Both the position numbers and the translations under genes were made by a program. From assembly GCA_009602725.1 (NCBI GenBank), contig WELB01000097.1, forward strand, positions 111,546-175,545: a DNA stretch of 64,000 nt, given 5' to 3'. Within the stretch, counting starts at the first letter, position 1. Each line of letters starts with the position of its first letter. Below are positions 22,846 to 33,300 of the stretch, piece by piece. Under the pieces are notes generated by a model. The model worked only from the letters and a program-made list of their open reading frames with translations, did no database searches and was not told where the DNA came from. This stretch comes from Spirogloea muscicola (taxonomy: Eukaryota; Streptophyta; Zygnematophyceae; Spirogloeales; Spirogloeaceae).

Positions 22846-24300
22846 CACAAAAGGAGTGGCGCGCCCTTAGAGAAAAGGGGCTGGCCAAGCCAGCCCAAAG
22901 AGAATGGACAATATCTCACAGCCATTGCCGTAGGTTTGGAAGAGCCGTTTCTTTGTGTAGCCCCAACAGTTTGGCACCACCATGGCTGCCTCTGACTCGC
23001 GGCTGCGGACATGGGCTACTGAGCACCCGTTCGTATTAGCCACTTGAGTAGAAATGTGTCTCTGCGCTTTCCGGCCTCTGTGGTGCTTGTCCAATCCTCT
23101 AGGGCTGGCATTCAGCTGCCATCGCCCCCTTTTGGAAGATCTTTCAGTTCTGTGCACTAGCTGTTGCCTAAACAGTATACAAATTTGAGCTGGCTAGCTG
23201 GCCTCCATTTCGTTGATGCGCATCGCGCACTCTCCCTCTGTTGGGAAATAATTGCGAGCTGCAGTTGCCCTTGACTCCCAGGCGGGATCTCTCTGCTCTT
23301 TCAGAACCCGGCGGCCTCAGGTTCTTGGCGTGGCAACTCCTCTCGTGCTGCTACTTGTGCGGACTTGCTGCTGATGACCAGGGGTCACTGAGCAGGCATC
23401 CTTTGGACCTTGTCCGTTCAGTCAGTTACTTGTGGCTCTTGGCCCTCGCCCCATTTGACAGCGCTGCTTCTCTTCCAGTTGAACCTTGTCCAATCTTCCG
23501 GGCTGGCCTTGGACTCTTGAGCACCCAGCACCCTAGGCTTTGGCTTCGCATCTGCATACTCGCCGTGCCTTGGCTGCCATCACGAAGTCGACGGGGCGAC
23601 TGCTTTCCTGGTTCTTGTCATGTCGACTTGAGGCCGTTGACCAACTTGAGGCCGTTGACTAGGGAAAATTGAGTGATTGGTTATGTAAGCCATGTTGCTT
23701 GTGCTCTCGTGCCGTGAACTGCTTCCCCATAGACCTTGTACACTCCTTTGGGCTGGCCTGGCACAGCCTCTGCGTCCTTTTGGAAGATCGCTTTTCTCCC
23801 AATGTGCTGATTATTTGATGGGCTGCAGAGCTTCGCCTGAGACTTCAGTGCTGTAATGTGAAAGCACCTGAAGTGCATATTGGTTCGCCTGCCCACACGA
23901 TTAAGCCTGTGCGTATAACCAGGCCATTCTCTCACTGCCCTGCTAAGGAGCTCATGCTCTTCTTGCTTCCAATTGTACGCAGTTGGCTGGCATTCAACTG
24001 CTTCTTCCTTGAGTGCCAGCTTTCCTTTGATTGCTGACACCTTGTACCAATACCTGCTGAACTTCCGTGTGTTGGCCATGCCACACATTCACCGCTGTGT
24101 TTGCAGGAGCCAGTCAGCACAGGAGCCCACCCCAGGACCTCCTCGGGACTCACAGGTGCAGATTGGGTTGCCAGCTTCAGCAAGCCTTAGCCACTCGTTG
24201 GGCCAATGCTCCGAGGGAGCAGAGTAAGTGAGATTCACGATGCAGCCATCAAGCTTGCTGCTTGCCAAACACTAGTGCACTGCTCATCCAAAGTAGAACA
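22846..24300. repeat. Degenerate LINE tails, no gene
   Basis: Tail remnants: minus-strand hairpin GGGGCTGGCCAAGCCAGCCC at about 22,877-22,896, and plus-strand traces near 23,103, 23,500 and 23,750. A worn C-terminus ends DLLLMTRGH at about 23,391. Nothing resembling a host gene was found. Confidence 0.5.
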
Positions 24301-24415
24301 AATAAACTGATAAAAGGCATTCAGTGTGCTGCGCAAAGACTTTAGGGTGGCCCAACCCCGACTACACAGCAATGACCCGTCTGCGACGAGGAGCATCAGT
24401 GCATCCACGCTGCGG

Positions 24416-26751
24416 TCACAGTGAGAAGCCTTTTCCAAAGCTGGCAGTGAAGCGGGATGGTAGAGGATTCCGCTTCCAAGGCAAGTCCAGGCCCTGCTTG
24501 TTTGGCTCGTCCAGTGTCAAGCGAGACGTTCTAGGGTCTAGCAAGGTCTTCTGGAATGTCTGTGAAAAGCCCGTGGCGATGATGGTCACGTGCACCTCAC
24601 CCTCATACTTCTCGTCAATCACTGCGCCAAAGATGATGTTCGCCCCAGGATCTGCCAGCTCCGTAACTACCTGCAGGATGCACTCGGACAAGCTCAAATC
24701 GAGCGGGCAAGCCATGACTGCTTAGGAATCTCGTCTTTGAGATCTGCAAGCTCACAAGGAAGGTAATTGCAAGAGTTAGTGGTCCACAGAGCACAAATAC
24801 CTGAGACACTCTGTTGACTTCCTGTAATGTCAGGTCCTTGCCTCCAGTAATATTGTAGACCACTCCCGTGGCGCTCTGAATATTGGCTTCCACCAGAGGA
24901 GCCGATGTGGCTGCCAGCGCCGCCTCCTCGGCACGATTTTTGCCTGTTGAGCTCCCGACGCCAAGCCATGCCGTGCCCGAGTTGCTCATGACGGCCTTGA
25001 CATCAGCAAAGTCCACATTCACCAGTCCAGGGATCTGCGAGGACACTTCAAAATTGGGGTCACGCACGCCAGCTTTGTCGTAGTGTTGCCTTCATTTTCA
25101 CGGCTTCTGTACTGCCAAGTCAGCTACTCCAGATAACGCTTGTCAGCCATCCGAGTCACTTTCTATGCTTACGGTGATGATGTCTGAGATGCCCTGGACG
25201 CCCTGGCGGAGAACGTCATCAGCCAGGAGGAATGCATCCTGGAGGGGTGTCTGCTCCTGGACGACCGACAAGAGCTTGTCGTTGGGGATGACAATGAGCG
25301 TGTCCACATTCTTCCGTAGCTGCTCAATGGCTGCAACCGCCTGCAGCGCAACGCCATTGCAAGCCTTTACAATTTGATGCATGAGTTGAATGTATGACTT
25401 GCAGAGACCTTGAGGTTGTCCTTTCTTTGTGAGTCAAGCGTACTCTTTGATTTGTACTGGCATCGGACCTGCTGAGCTCGTCGCCTGCCCTCGAAGCTGA
25501 AGGGGTAGGTGACAACGCCAACGGTGAGGCGGCCAGCCTCTCGGGACAGGCGAGCCACCACGGGAGCAGCGCCACTGCCGGTGCCTCCGCCCATGCCGGC
25601 GGTGATGAATACGAGGTCGGCATCCTCGACAGCCTCGGCAATTGCATCGCGAGACTCTTCGGCTGCTCGCTCCCCCAGCTCAGGGTTCCCGCCTGTGCCT
25701 GCATCAGCGCCCAAGACTATGTAAGCTCATCCCGCCTGCGACCAGCACGCTCGATCGGTCTCGCTTGGTCTCATCATGAAGAGATCCGCATAGGACTCCT
25801 TCTAACGCTTACTGCAATGAGCAACACCATGTCAAGCTACAGTACTCTCGCCTGTGAGGGCCTGACTCGCAGTTGCGTGGCCCCAGCCTCTCACCCAAGC
25901 CGCGTGTGAGGGCCTCTCCTACTTGTAGCTTGTGAGACGCGTTCGATTGCAGGAGCGCCTGCGCATCCGTGTTCACGGCCCAGAACTCGATGCCCTGTGG
26001 AGGCACACACTGGTCCTCAGTTTCGGGTGTCCGTGTCATGTGGACAGGGTACAGTGTAATGGTGGAGTGAGCTCCACATTCTGGCTGGCGAACTGGGCGC
26101 CTGGGCTCCTGGCCCAAGGTTTACAACCAGTCAAGTCTGGGCCGGGGCTTTGCGACTGGCTCGTCAACGACCAGAATGACCACAGAGGACCGTAATTCAT
26201 ACGGGCGGGGCGGGCGACATTGAACAATGAGGAGTGAGAGCTATCCTGGTCAAGATAGTGCACGTGATACTTGTCGCATATATGATCTGGCACTTCTAAC
26301 GAGCCAGAGGAGGCAATCAGAAGCGCCGTGTGCGCCCATTCTAGCCCCCACAATCTCTTTGACAGTACGTACATGTCCACTGTGCCAGGAGGCACCTCGC
26401 CACGGCGCGCACCTGCAGGTTGCTGCTGACCATGCGGTTGACGGCATTCCCACCGCCCCCTCCGACGCCGATGACCTTGATCCTCGCCGTGTCGATGGGC
26501 GCGACGGCGGCACGGACGCCCACGCCGGGCCTTCCAGCTCCGACGAGGGGACGCACTCTGCTGCCGCGGGCTCGGAGCAGCCGGAGGGGCCGGCCGCTGC
26601 GGGCAGTGCCGGGGCGCCGGCAGTGGAAGCGCAGCGCGAGGGCCAGCCTGCGCGGCAGTGCGAGCGAGCTGCAGCAGGCCGCCTGCCGGGCCTCCGCGGG
26701 CGGCTGGAGAGAAGCCCCAGCCGGGAGGCTCTGCCGAGCGACGGCCGCCAT
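24416..26751 (-). CDS. FTSZ1: Plastid division protein FtsZ, FtsZ1 type
   Basis: Tubulin-like GTPase forming the stromal Z ring that divides the chloroplast. Exons: 26751-26413, 25994-25895, 25698-25469, 25340-25173, 25034-24801 and 24670-24416; every phase closes, giving 441 residues. Exon one is an arginine/alanine-rich transit peptide followed by [17 protein letters not shown]. The tubulin signature [13 protein letters not shown] is in exon three, [13 protein letters not shown] in exon four, and [25 protein letters not shown] and [15 protein letters not shown] in the last two. These last strings and [14 protein letters not shown] match FtsZ1 rather than FtsZ2, which has IVWNITGG...LTLFEVN. 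The ATG at 26751 is the first after an upstream GCC-rich leader (an N at 26800). A LINE fragment begins about 190 bp upstream. Confidence 0.93.
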
Positions 26752-26934
26752 TGCCGTCTCTACGGCCGCGCCAGGAGCATAGGGCCGCTCCGCCGCGCCN
26801 CGGCAGGACAAGACGCGGCGGGCCCACGGCGGCGGCGGCGGCGGAAGGAGGCGCGGCCTTGCGGTTCCCCAGTTTTGGCGGGAAGGGATTTGGCGGGGAG
26901 GCTTGGGGATGTGGCGGGGTGCTGGGCGGGCTCC
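26752..26934. promoter_or_regulatory. FtsZ1 5' leader/promoter, cut short by a LINE fragment
   Basis: GC-rich leader with one N at 26800 and a GGC tract (GCC in gene sense) at about 26,828-26,846. The recognisable retroelement starts at about 26,940, so the unique upstream region is at most some 190 bp. Confidence 0.45.
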
Positions 26935-26939
26935 CGGTG

Positions 26940-27470
26940 CCCGCTGGGCCATCGATACGCACGGGGCGCTGGGCGCTCGGTGGCTCGAGCTGCTCAACCA
27001 GCTCTCACGCCACGCCATTGTCCGCCGCTTCCATGGGGAGCCGGTGGACTCCCATGCAGCAGGGTCGCTAGCGCAGGTGTACCGCATGCGCTTGGCCGTC
27101 TCGCTGCAGAGGTCCATGGCCCGCGCGCTGCACCTGCGTGCAGGCAGAGCCCTCGCTGCTGCCTCTGGCTCTGGCTAGGGGACCCGCTTCCAGGAACCCA
27201 GTCTCTCTGACCTGAGGCTGCTTATAGCAGGGGTTACTGAGTGCTTCGTAGCTGCTTCGTTTCTTTGCTGGAACTGGTTCAGCTCGCTAGGCCCAGACCT
27301 CCGGCTCCTGATCCGGACGTTCCCTCTACATCGTCTATATGTTTTGCAGTGTTTTCTAGTGGAGTCCTTTTTCCGGCTCCTCTTTCTTCGGCTTTGGACA
27401 TTGTCCATTCTGTTTTGGGCTGGCTTTGCCAGCTCCTCTTCTCTATGGGCGACCACTTTGTTCTGATCCC
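26940..27470 (+). mobile_element. LINE C-terminus and tail upstream of FtsZ1
   Basis: Encodes the ARWLELLNQLSRHAIVRRF block and RMRLAVSLQRSMARALHLRA, with a premature TAG after ASGSG and an extra TA in the codons for the final LLSRGY. The tail follows with GGGCTGGCTTTGCCAGCTCC near 27,417. Confidence 0.7.
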
Positions 27471-27775
27471 AGCCCCCACGACGTCACGGGCATCTCACCC
27501 CGATCACTGGGTTGGTGATGAGTTCGCGGCCCTGGCGATGGATGTACACGGGGCTTTCGGCAGCCGCTGGCTGGATCTCCTTCAGCGGCTTGCCCGCCAG
27601 GCCATTGACCGGCGGCCGGGTCTGCCAGGGGCGATGCCCAGCTTCAACGCCGCCGGTTCGCTCGCCCAAGTCTTCCGCATGCGCCTGGCTGTATCGTTTC
27701 AACGCTCCCTTGCCCACGCCGTCCACACGCGAGCAGGCCGTGCTATAGCCGCCGCCTCTCGGTTTCGACGAAGTG

Positions 27776-28433
27776 TGTAAGGAACCTCGCCCTACACACG
27801 CAGTTAGGGTGAGCAGTCCTTCTTGTAGTTCGGCTGTAGCGGGTTTAGGGACCAACCCACTACACAGGCGAAGCACTAGCGCATAAGCGCAGCGGAAGAC
27901 AGGCCCCGTGGCGCCGCCGTCCGGCGGCGACTCCACCTCCTGGGCGCAGGCCGGCGCAGCAGGCCCCGCAGCAAGGTGCGGCGGCGGCTGCGGCGGCGAG
28001 CAGCGGCAAGGCTGCTCCTGGGCTTCACCGGCTCGAACTCCCTCGAGCCTCCGCCCCCAAGGCTCTTCGTGCTTCCCCGTGCCACCCCCCCTCCAGGAGT
28101 GTGAGCGGGTCGCCCCAAGGCCTGCCCTTGCGGCGGTCCCCCCTTGGTCCATCCTCCCCCGTTCTGCCATAGCCTCTTCAGGCCCCGCAGTCGCTGCTTA
28201 GCTCGTAGTTTGGCCCCTTCGAACCTTGTCAATTCTTTTCGGGCTGGCTTCTCACAGCCCTTGCCCCCATTGGGAGAGCCACTTCTTCTTGGCAGGGTGG
28301 AACCTGGCGAGGGTTAGTCCAGGACGGGCGGGACTTGCCCGCACCTGGGCGGGCCCACTTGTCCATCAAGCGGCTAGCGGTCATGTAACGCTAACAGCAC
28401 CGTGTGGCATAACCAAACGGCTGGATCGTTACA
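27776..28433 (-). mobile_element. Solo LTR (Ty3-gag element family) with 5-bp TSD
   Basis: Minus-strand LTR with ends TGTAACGATCC...GGTTCCTTACA (TGTAA/TTACA inverted ends). Flanked by AAGTG at 27,771-27,775 and AAGTG at 28,434-28,438. It matches the LTRs of the gag element at 35.2-38.4 kb over its length (CAGCCGTTTGGTTA at one end; GCGTGTGTAGGGCGAGGTTCC at the other), apart from an internal insertion of a LINE tail at about 28,142-28,290. No internal retroelement sequence remains, as after LTR-LTR recombination. Confidence 0.88.
28142..28290 (+). mobile_element. LINE 3' tail inserted inside the solo LTR
   Basis: About 150 bp starting TTGGTCCATCCTCCCCCGTT and running through TTCGAACCTTGTCAATTC, the hairpin GGGCTGGCTTCTCACAGCCC and GGGAGAGCCACTTCTTC. 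It is nearly identical to the 3' region after the LINE stop at 52,348. The matching LTR near 35.4 kb lacks this block. Confidence 0.8.
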
Positions 28434-28599
28434 AAGTGCCTCTTTTCCTGCAGCGAGCTACTCAGACCTGATGTTGCTCACTCGTGGGTACTGAGCTTTC
28501 CTTTGAGCTTCCCCTTTGGCCTATGAAGGTCCAGCATCGACACACATCGCTGGCCGCGCAGTGGGCAGTGCTGAACAAAGAAAGTTGCAGCACTACTCC

Positions 28600-29170
28600 G
28601 ATTACCCCCGATGTGATCAGCTCTAGCCAGCGGCAATCGACATCTTTGGCTGCTTAGGTCCTCGTTTCCTCACTCTCCTTCAAAACATAGCCAATCTAGG
28701 CTTCACACGACATGCAGATGTGTTCCCGGCTGAGATGGGCTTGCCAGCTGCTTATCTGTCGTTGTTGCGACGACGAGTTTCGGCCTGTTTGCAGCATGCT
28801 CAGGCTAATGCTTTGCACCAGAAAGCTGGGCGAGCTCTAGTTGGTGGCAGAAGGGCTTCGTATCTGCCATCTAGTATCCAGGCATCGGTTAGCGACCTTT
28901 ATGTTTTGACCCGTGGTTACTGAGCGGGTCTATCTACTGTAGCTTATGTAGGTCTTAGGATGTGCTTGCCTTTGTACTTGGCCATTTGGCCTTCGTTTGT
29001 TTCAAATACACGATATTGTCCTCTGCATCGTCTAAGTGTTTTGCAGTGTTTTGTAGTGTGGTCCTTTTTCCGGCTCCTCTTTCTTTGGCTTTGGACATCG
29101 TCCATTCTTTTTAGGGCTGGCTTTGCTTGCTAGTCCCTCTTTTCCCATGGGCGAGCCCTTTCTTCCCAAC
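28600..29170 (+). mobile_element. LINE C-terminus of a third subfamily plus tail
   Basis: Encodes AEMGLPAAYLSLLRRRVSAC, HQKAGRALVGG and SDLYVLTRGY with a stop at 28,921-28,923. The tail includes GTCCATTCTTTTTAGGGCTGG near 29,100-29,120 and GGGCGAGCCCTTTC. Confidence 0.65.
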
Positions 29171-29289
29171 ATGGCCTGTTTGCAGAAGTTGTTCAATTGG
29201 GCGAGCTTCCTCTGCTACAGTGGTCAGGTCTTGAGTTGCTTCCGCGCTCCGGTCAACTCCTTATGTTCTTCTCTTTGGCACCTTTCTTG

Positions 29290-29888
29290 GCTTTGGATAT
29301 TGTCCATTCTTTTGAGCTGGCTTGGCCAGCCCCTCTTCTCTAAGGGCGCGCCATTCCCTCTCTACTTTTGGGCGTCGTTCAGTCATTCGTCTTAGAGTCC
29401 ACTTGCTGCAGCCTCTGGCCCTGGCCAGGGGACCCGTTACCAGGAGCCCAATTTCTCGTCCTTTCCTTTGTTTTTGGGCTGGCTTTTTTGGGCTGGCCAG
29501 CCCCTATCCTCAAGAGGGGCTTTGCCAGCCCCTCTTCTCTATGGGCGAGCACGTTCATATCCTCAATGGGCGAGCCCTTCTTTAGTTTCTCCGACCTGCG
29601 GCTGCTTAGCAGGGGTTACTGAGTGGTTCGTAGCTGCTTGATATTATGTATGCTAGCTTTAGCTCATTAGCTTTGTTTGGCCCCTTCGAATCTTGTCGAT
29701 TCTTTTCGGGCTGGCTTCTCACAGCCCTTGCCCCCATTGGGAGAGCCACTTCCTTTAGCTCTCTCTTTAGCGCTTTCCCTTGGCCCCTTTGACCTTGTTC
29801 ATTCCTTTTCTGGGCTGGTATCTCTCCGGAGCCAACGTCCTCTTATGGAAGCGTCTTTCTCTCACTTGCTGACGACTTACGGAGTAGT
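29290..29888 (+). mobile_element. Nested LINE tails and a split C-terminus, target of the copia insertion
   Basis: A C-terminal frame (LAAASGPGQG equivalent) at about 29,400-29,450 is split by extra tail sequence (29,455-29,580), then ends FSDLRLLSRGY near 29,622. Further tails sit at about 29,315, 29,475-29,560, 29,707-29,750 and 29,815. The copia element interrupts the DNA at 29,888. Confidence 0.6.
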
Positions 29889-30313
29889 TGTTGAAGATAG
29901 AAATATGGTGAATCGGCGGGTCGGGGTGGGTGACCATCCCGACCGTCTAATTGGGCCGTGAGAGTCTCCCCTGGATAAGGGAGGCCTCGGCCACCCATCG
30001 GAACACCCCATATATATCTGAGGCCACGCGGTGCGCCCGTGCGCCCTAGCCATGGCTGCCACCCACCTTGGGTGAGGGCGGAGCCTGTGCTGTCAGACTG
30101 ACTGACTGTCTGAGATCTGAATCTGTCTGGCGCCATGAGCGCATCTGCTTCTGTGCCGCCGCGTCGAGGGCGGTCTGCTGGGCCCATAGACAAGGGCAAA
30201 CGTCCGATGGAGGACTTCAACTGGCGGAAGGAACAATCTGAGAACACTGACTACAACAGACAGGAACAGGTACAGGAGCAGATACAGGAGCGGCCAGCCC
30301 AGGAATTTCAACA
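29889..30313 (+). repeat. 5' LTR of the copia element
   Basis: Contains a TATA-like TATATAT at 30,011-30,017, a seven-codon upstream ORF (30,052-30,075), a short inverted repeat GGTCGGG...CCCGACC near 29,917-29,942, and the start codon of the main ORF at 30,135. The transcription start is inferred to lie between the TATA box and 30,135. Confidence 0.93.
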
Positions 30314-33300
30314 GGTTATGGGCCCACCCCTTGGGGGTTCCCTAGGTTCGCTCCCTGTTCTGACTCCCAAGCTAGCCAGAGATACCAACTGGTTAGTCTG
30401 GAAGTATAAAATGAAGAAGCTGCTTCAGTTTCAAAATGTCTGGGATGCTGTAGAGCCTCCAGCTGATCGAGGGCTTTGTCGGCCCTTCTCTCGTGAGAAT
30501 GTTGTAGCCTCAGCAATTCTTGCAGCAAATCTGGCTGATGAAGAGGTGATAGGCGTTGTCAACCTGTCTCTGGCCAGTGGCATCTGGGAGTATCTCAAGA
30601 ACAAGTTTGAGAACCGAGGAACTGACAGGGCTTACTACCTCAGCATGCGCTTGCGCGAGTGCAGAAAGGAGGAGGATGAGCCCATCCAAGCATTTGTAAG
30701 CAGGGTAGAATCATTGGCCCTTCAGCTGCAAGACATTGGAGAGGAGGTTCCGGTCCGATTCTTAGTTCTTGCCATACTTATGGGGCTCCCGCCTGCATAT
30801 GATACTGTCAGAGATACATTGCAGATGGTCAGCACCGACGAACTGACTGTAGAATATGTGCTGGCTCGCCTCCTTCATAAGGAGCGAGCATTGGAGGAGC
30901 AACATCGACTTCTGACAGGTTCTCTGACAGGATATCAGATAGGACCTCCAACAGGCTCTCTGAACACAGGTTCGCTGACAGGTTCTCTGATAGGCTCTCT
31001 GACAGGTGCACAAGCAGCGCTGCTGGCTAGACGCCAATCTGAGCAAGACCTTCGACACCACTTGAATCAATCGAGGCTTCATCAGCACAATGTTGCTCGC
31101 AGTCTTCGGAGCGGGACTGGTGATAGTAGTCGTCTGAGTGAAGATCAGTTTGCAGGATGGAATAAGAATCCTCTGTACCCTAGAACTTGCTTCTACTGCC
31201 GTGAACCTGGTCATGTGATCAACGACTGTCCCAAGAAGAAGGCTCTGGGATCTGGTAACAATAGTAGAAGAGGTAGAGGCAGCTATGCTGAGGGAGAAGC
31301 TCACTTGTCTAGACAATCTGACAGGTCGAATTGTGATAGCTGGCTGATCGATAGTGGAGCGTCTCACCATCTCACTTACAGGCGGGATTGGCTCCACAAT
31401 TACCAATCTGTTCCGGATTTCAAGATTTATCTGGGTGATGATAGTGTGCAGCCTGCTGTGGGAAAAGGAGAAGTGCAGCTGCAAGTGCCTACCCTCCATG
31501 GCACTGAGACACAACATCTGACAAACGTATATCATGCTCCTGGTTTGGCGTCAAATCTTCTGTCTGTTTCCCAGCTCTTAGACCAGGGCTATCAAGTTGT
31601 TTTTGACAGAGATATCTGTACTATCACGCGATCTGGTGTTCCCACTCTGACAGGACGCAGGTCAGGAGATCTGTTTACTCTGAACGGACAGGTGCAAGTA
31701 CAGGCTGTGGAAATACAGAATCAGGTGCAGAAACAGATGCAGGTGCAGAAACAGATGCAGGTTCAGGGCAGGGTAAATGTTTCTGAGTCTGACAAAAAGA
31801 CGTTTGAGCAATGGCATGCTCGACTGGGACATCCCAATGTTCAGCGGATGAAGAAGCTGAAGAGTATGGTGCATGGAGTAGATACCCTTACACAAGATGT
31901 TGAGTCTGAATTTTGTCGGAGCTGTGCTCAAGGGAAACTCCATCTTCAACAACCGCTTGCTGGTGAGCACTATAGAGCTTCTACACTTCTGGAGCTGGTG
32001 CATTCGGATGTCTGTGGTCCTATGCAAATACCTTCTTTAGGGGGCAGCAGATATATTTTGTCCTTCATTGATGATGCCAGCCGATGGAGCAAGGTATATT
32101 TTCTGAAAAACAAGAGTGAGGTGCTGGAGAAGTTCGTGCGTTTCAAAGCTGCAGTGGAGTTGCAGACAGGGAAGAAGCTCAAGGCTCTTAGATCTGATAA
32201 TGGTGGAGAGTATACTTCTCAAGAGTTTGAACGGTTCTGTAAACAACAGGGTATACACAGGCAATTGACAGCAACCTATCGTCCTCAACAGAATGGTGTG
32301 GCGGAAAGGTGGAATAGATCCGTCATGGAGATTGCAAGGTGCTTACTATTTCATTCTTATACACCATCAGAATTTTGGGCTGAAGCAGTCGCAACGGCTG
32401 TTTATCTGAAGAATAGAATGCCTACTAGTGCAGTAAAAGACATGACGCCACAGGAGTTCTGGACTGGAAAGAGACCTACGGTTGCCCACCTTAGGGTATT
32501 TGGTTGTACTGCGTGGATGCATGTTCCTACTGAGATGAGACACAAGTTGCAATCAAAGGCTCGTCAGTGTGTCATGGTAGGATATGGTGAACACGTGAAA
32601 GCGTGGAAGTTGTTTGATCTTGAGAACAGGAGGATGGTGTTCAGCAGAGATGTAATGTTTGATGAACAGAGAAGTCCAGACTATTCTGCTTTCCCGTTAC
32701 GGCCATCTGAGACAGTGGGAGAAGTGCAGTGGTGGCCTGTATCTCAAGAGCCTGACATTGTGGCTACTGTGGAGGCAGGGTCTGAATCTGGCGATGGAGT
32801 GGAAGCAAGGACAGGAGGTGACGATCTGGAAGAGACTACTGCTACATTGGGAGTATCCAGGACAGATGTTCGTGCTTTTGCTGCTGTAGTGTTACATGAG
32901 CCTCTCACAATGCAAGAGGCCATGAGTAGCGATGCAGCACTCAAGTGGAAAGCAGCAGCAGAAGCAGAACTAGATTCTATCAAGGAGAACAAAACTTGGG
33001 ATTTGGTAGAGTTACCTGCTGGCAGGAAAGCGATCCCCAGCAAATGGGTGTTCAAGATCAAACTGAAGGGCGATGGGTCTGTAGATCGATATAAAGCACG
33101 CCTTGTGGCCAAAGGTTGTGCTCAGAAGGAAGGGATTGATTACAACGAGACATTTGCTCCAGTGGTTAAAAATAGTGCTGTCAGAAGTTTGCTGGCTATG
33201 GCAGCTATTCATGATTTAGAAGTAGAACAGATGGACGTCACCACAGCGTTCTTGAATGGCGATCTTGAGGAAGAGATCTACATGCAACAGCCTGCAGGTT

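Larger units (their letters stand above)
27480..28494 (+). mobile_element. LINE C-terminus of a second subfamily, interrupted by a solo LTR
   Basis: Frame reads FAALAMDVHGAFGSRWLDLL, RQAIDRRPGLPG and QVFRMRLAVSFQRSLAHAVH to 27,775, where the solo LTR begins. After the LTR and the second target-site copy, the same frame resumes at 28,439 and ends with YSDLMLLTRGY and a stop at 28,492-28,494. The element was therefore open to its stop when the LTR landed. Confidence 0.8.

Noticed and set aside
27776-28433. CRISPR-like or satellite array suggested by repeated tails
   Set aside because: The repeats are dispersed LINE tails with irregular spacing and no unique spacers; no CRISPR or cas-like sequence is present.
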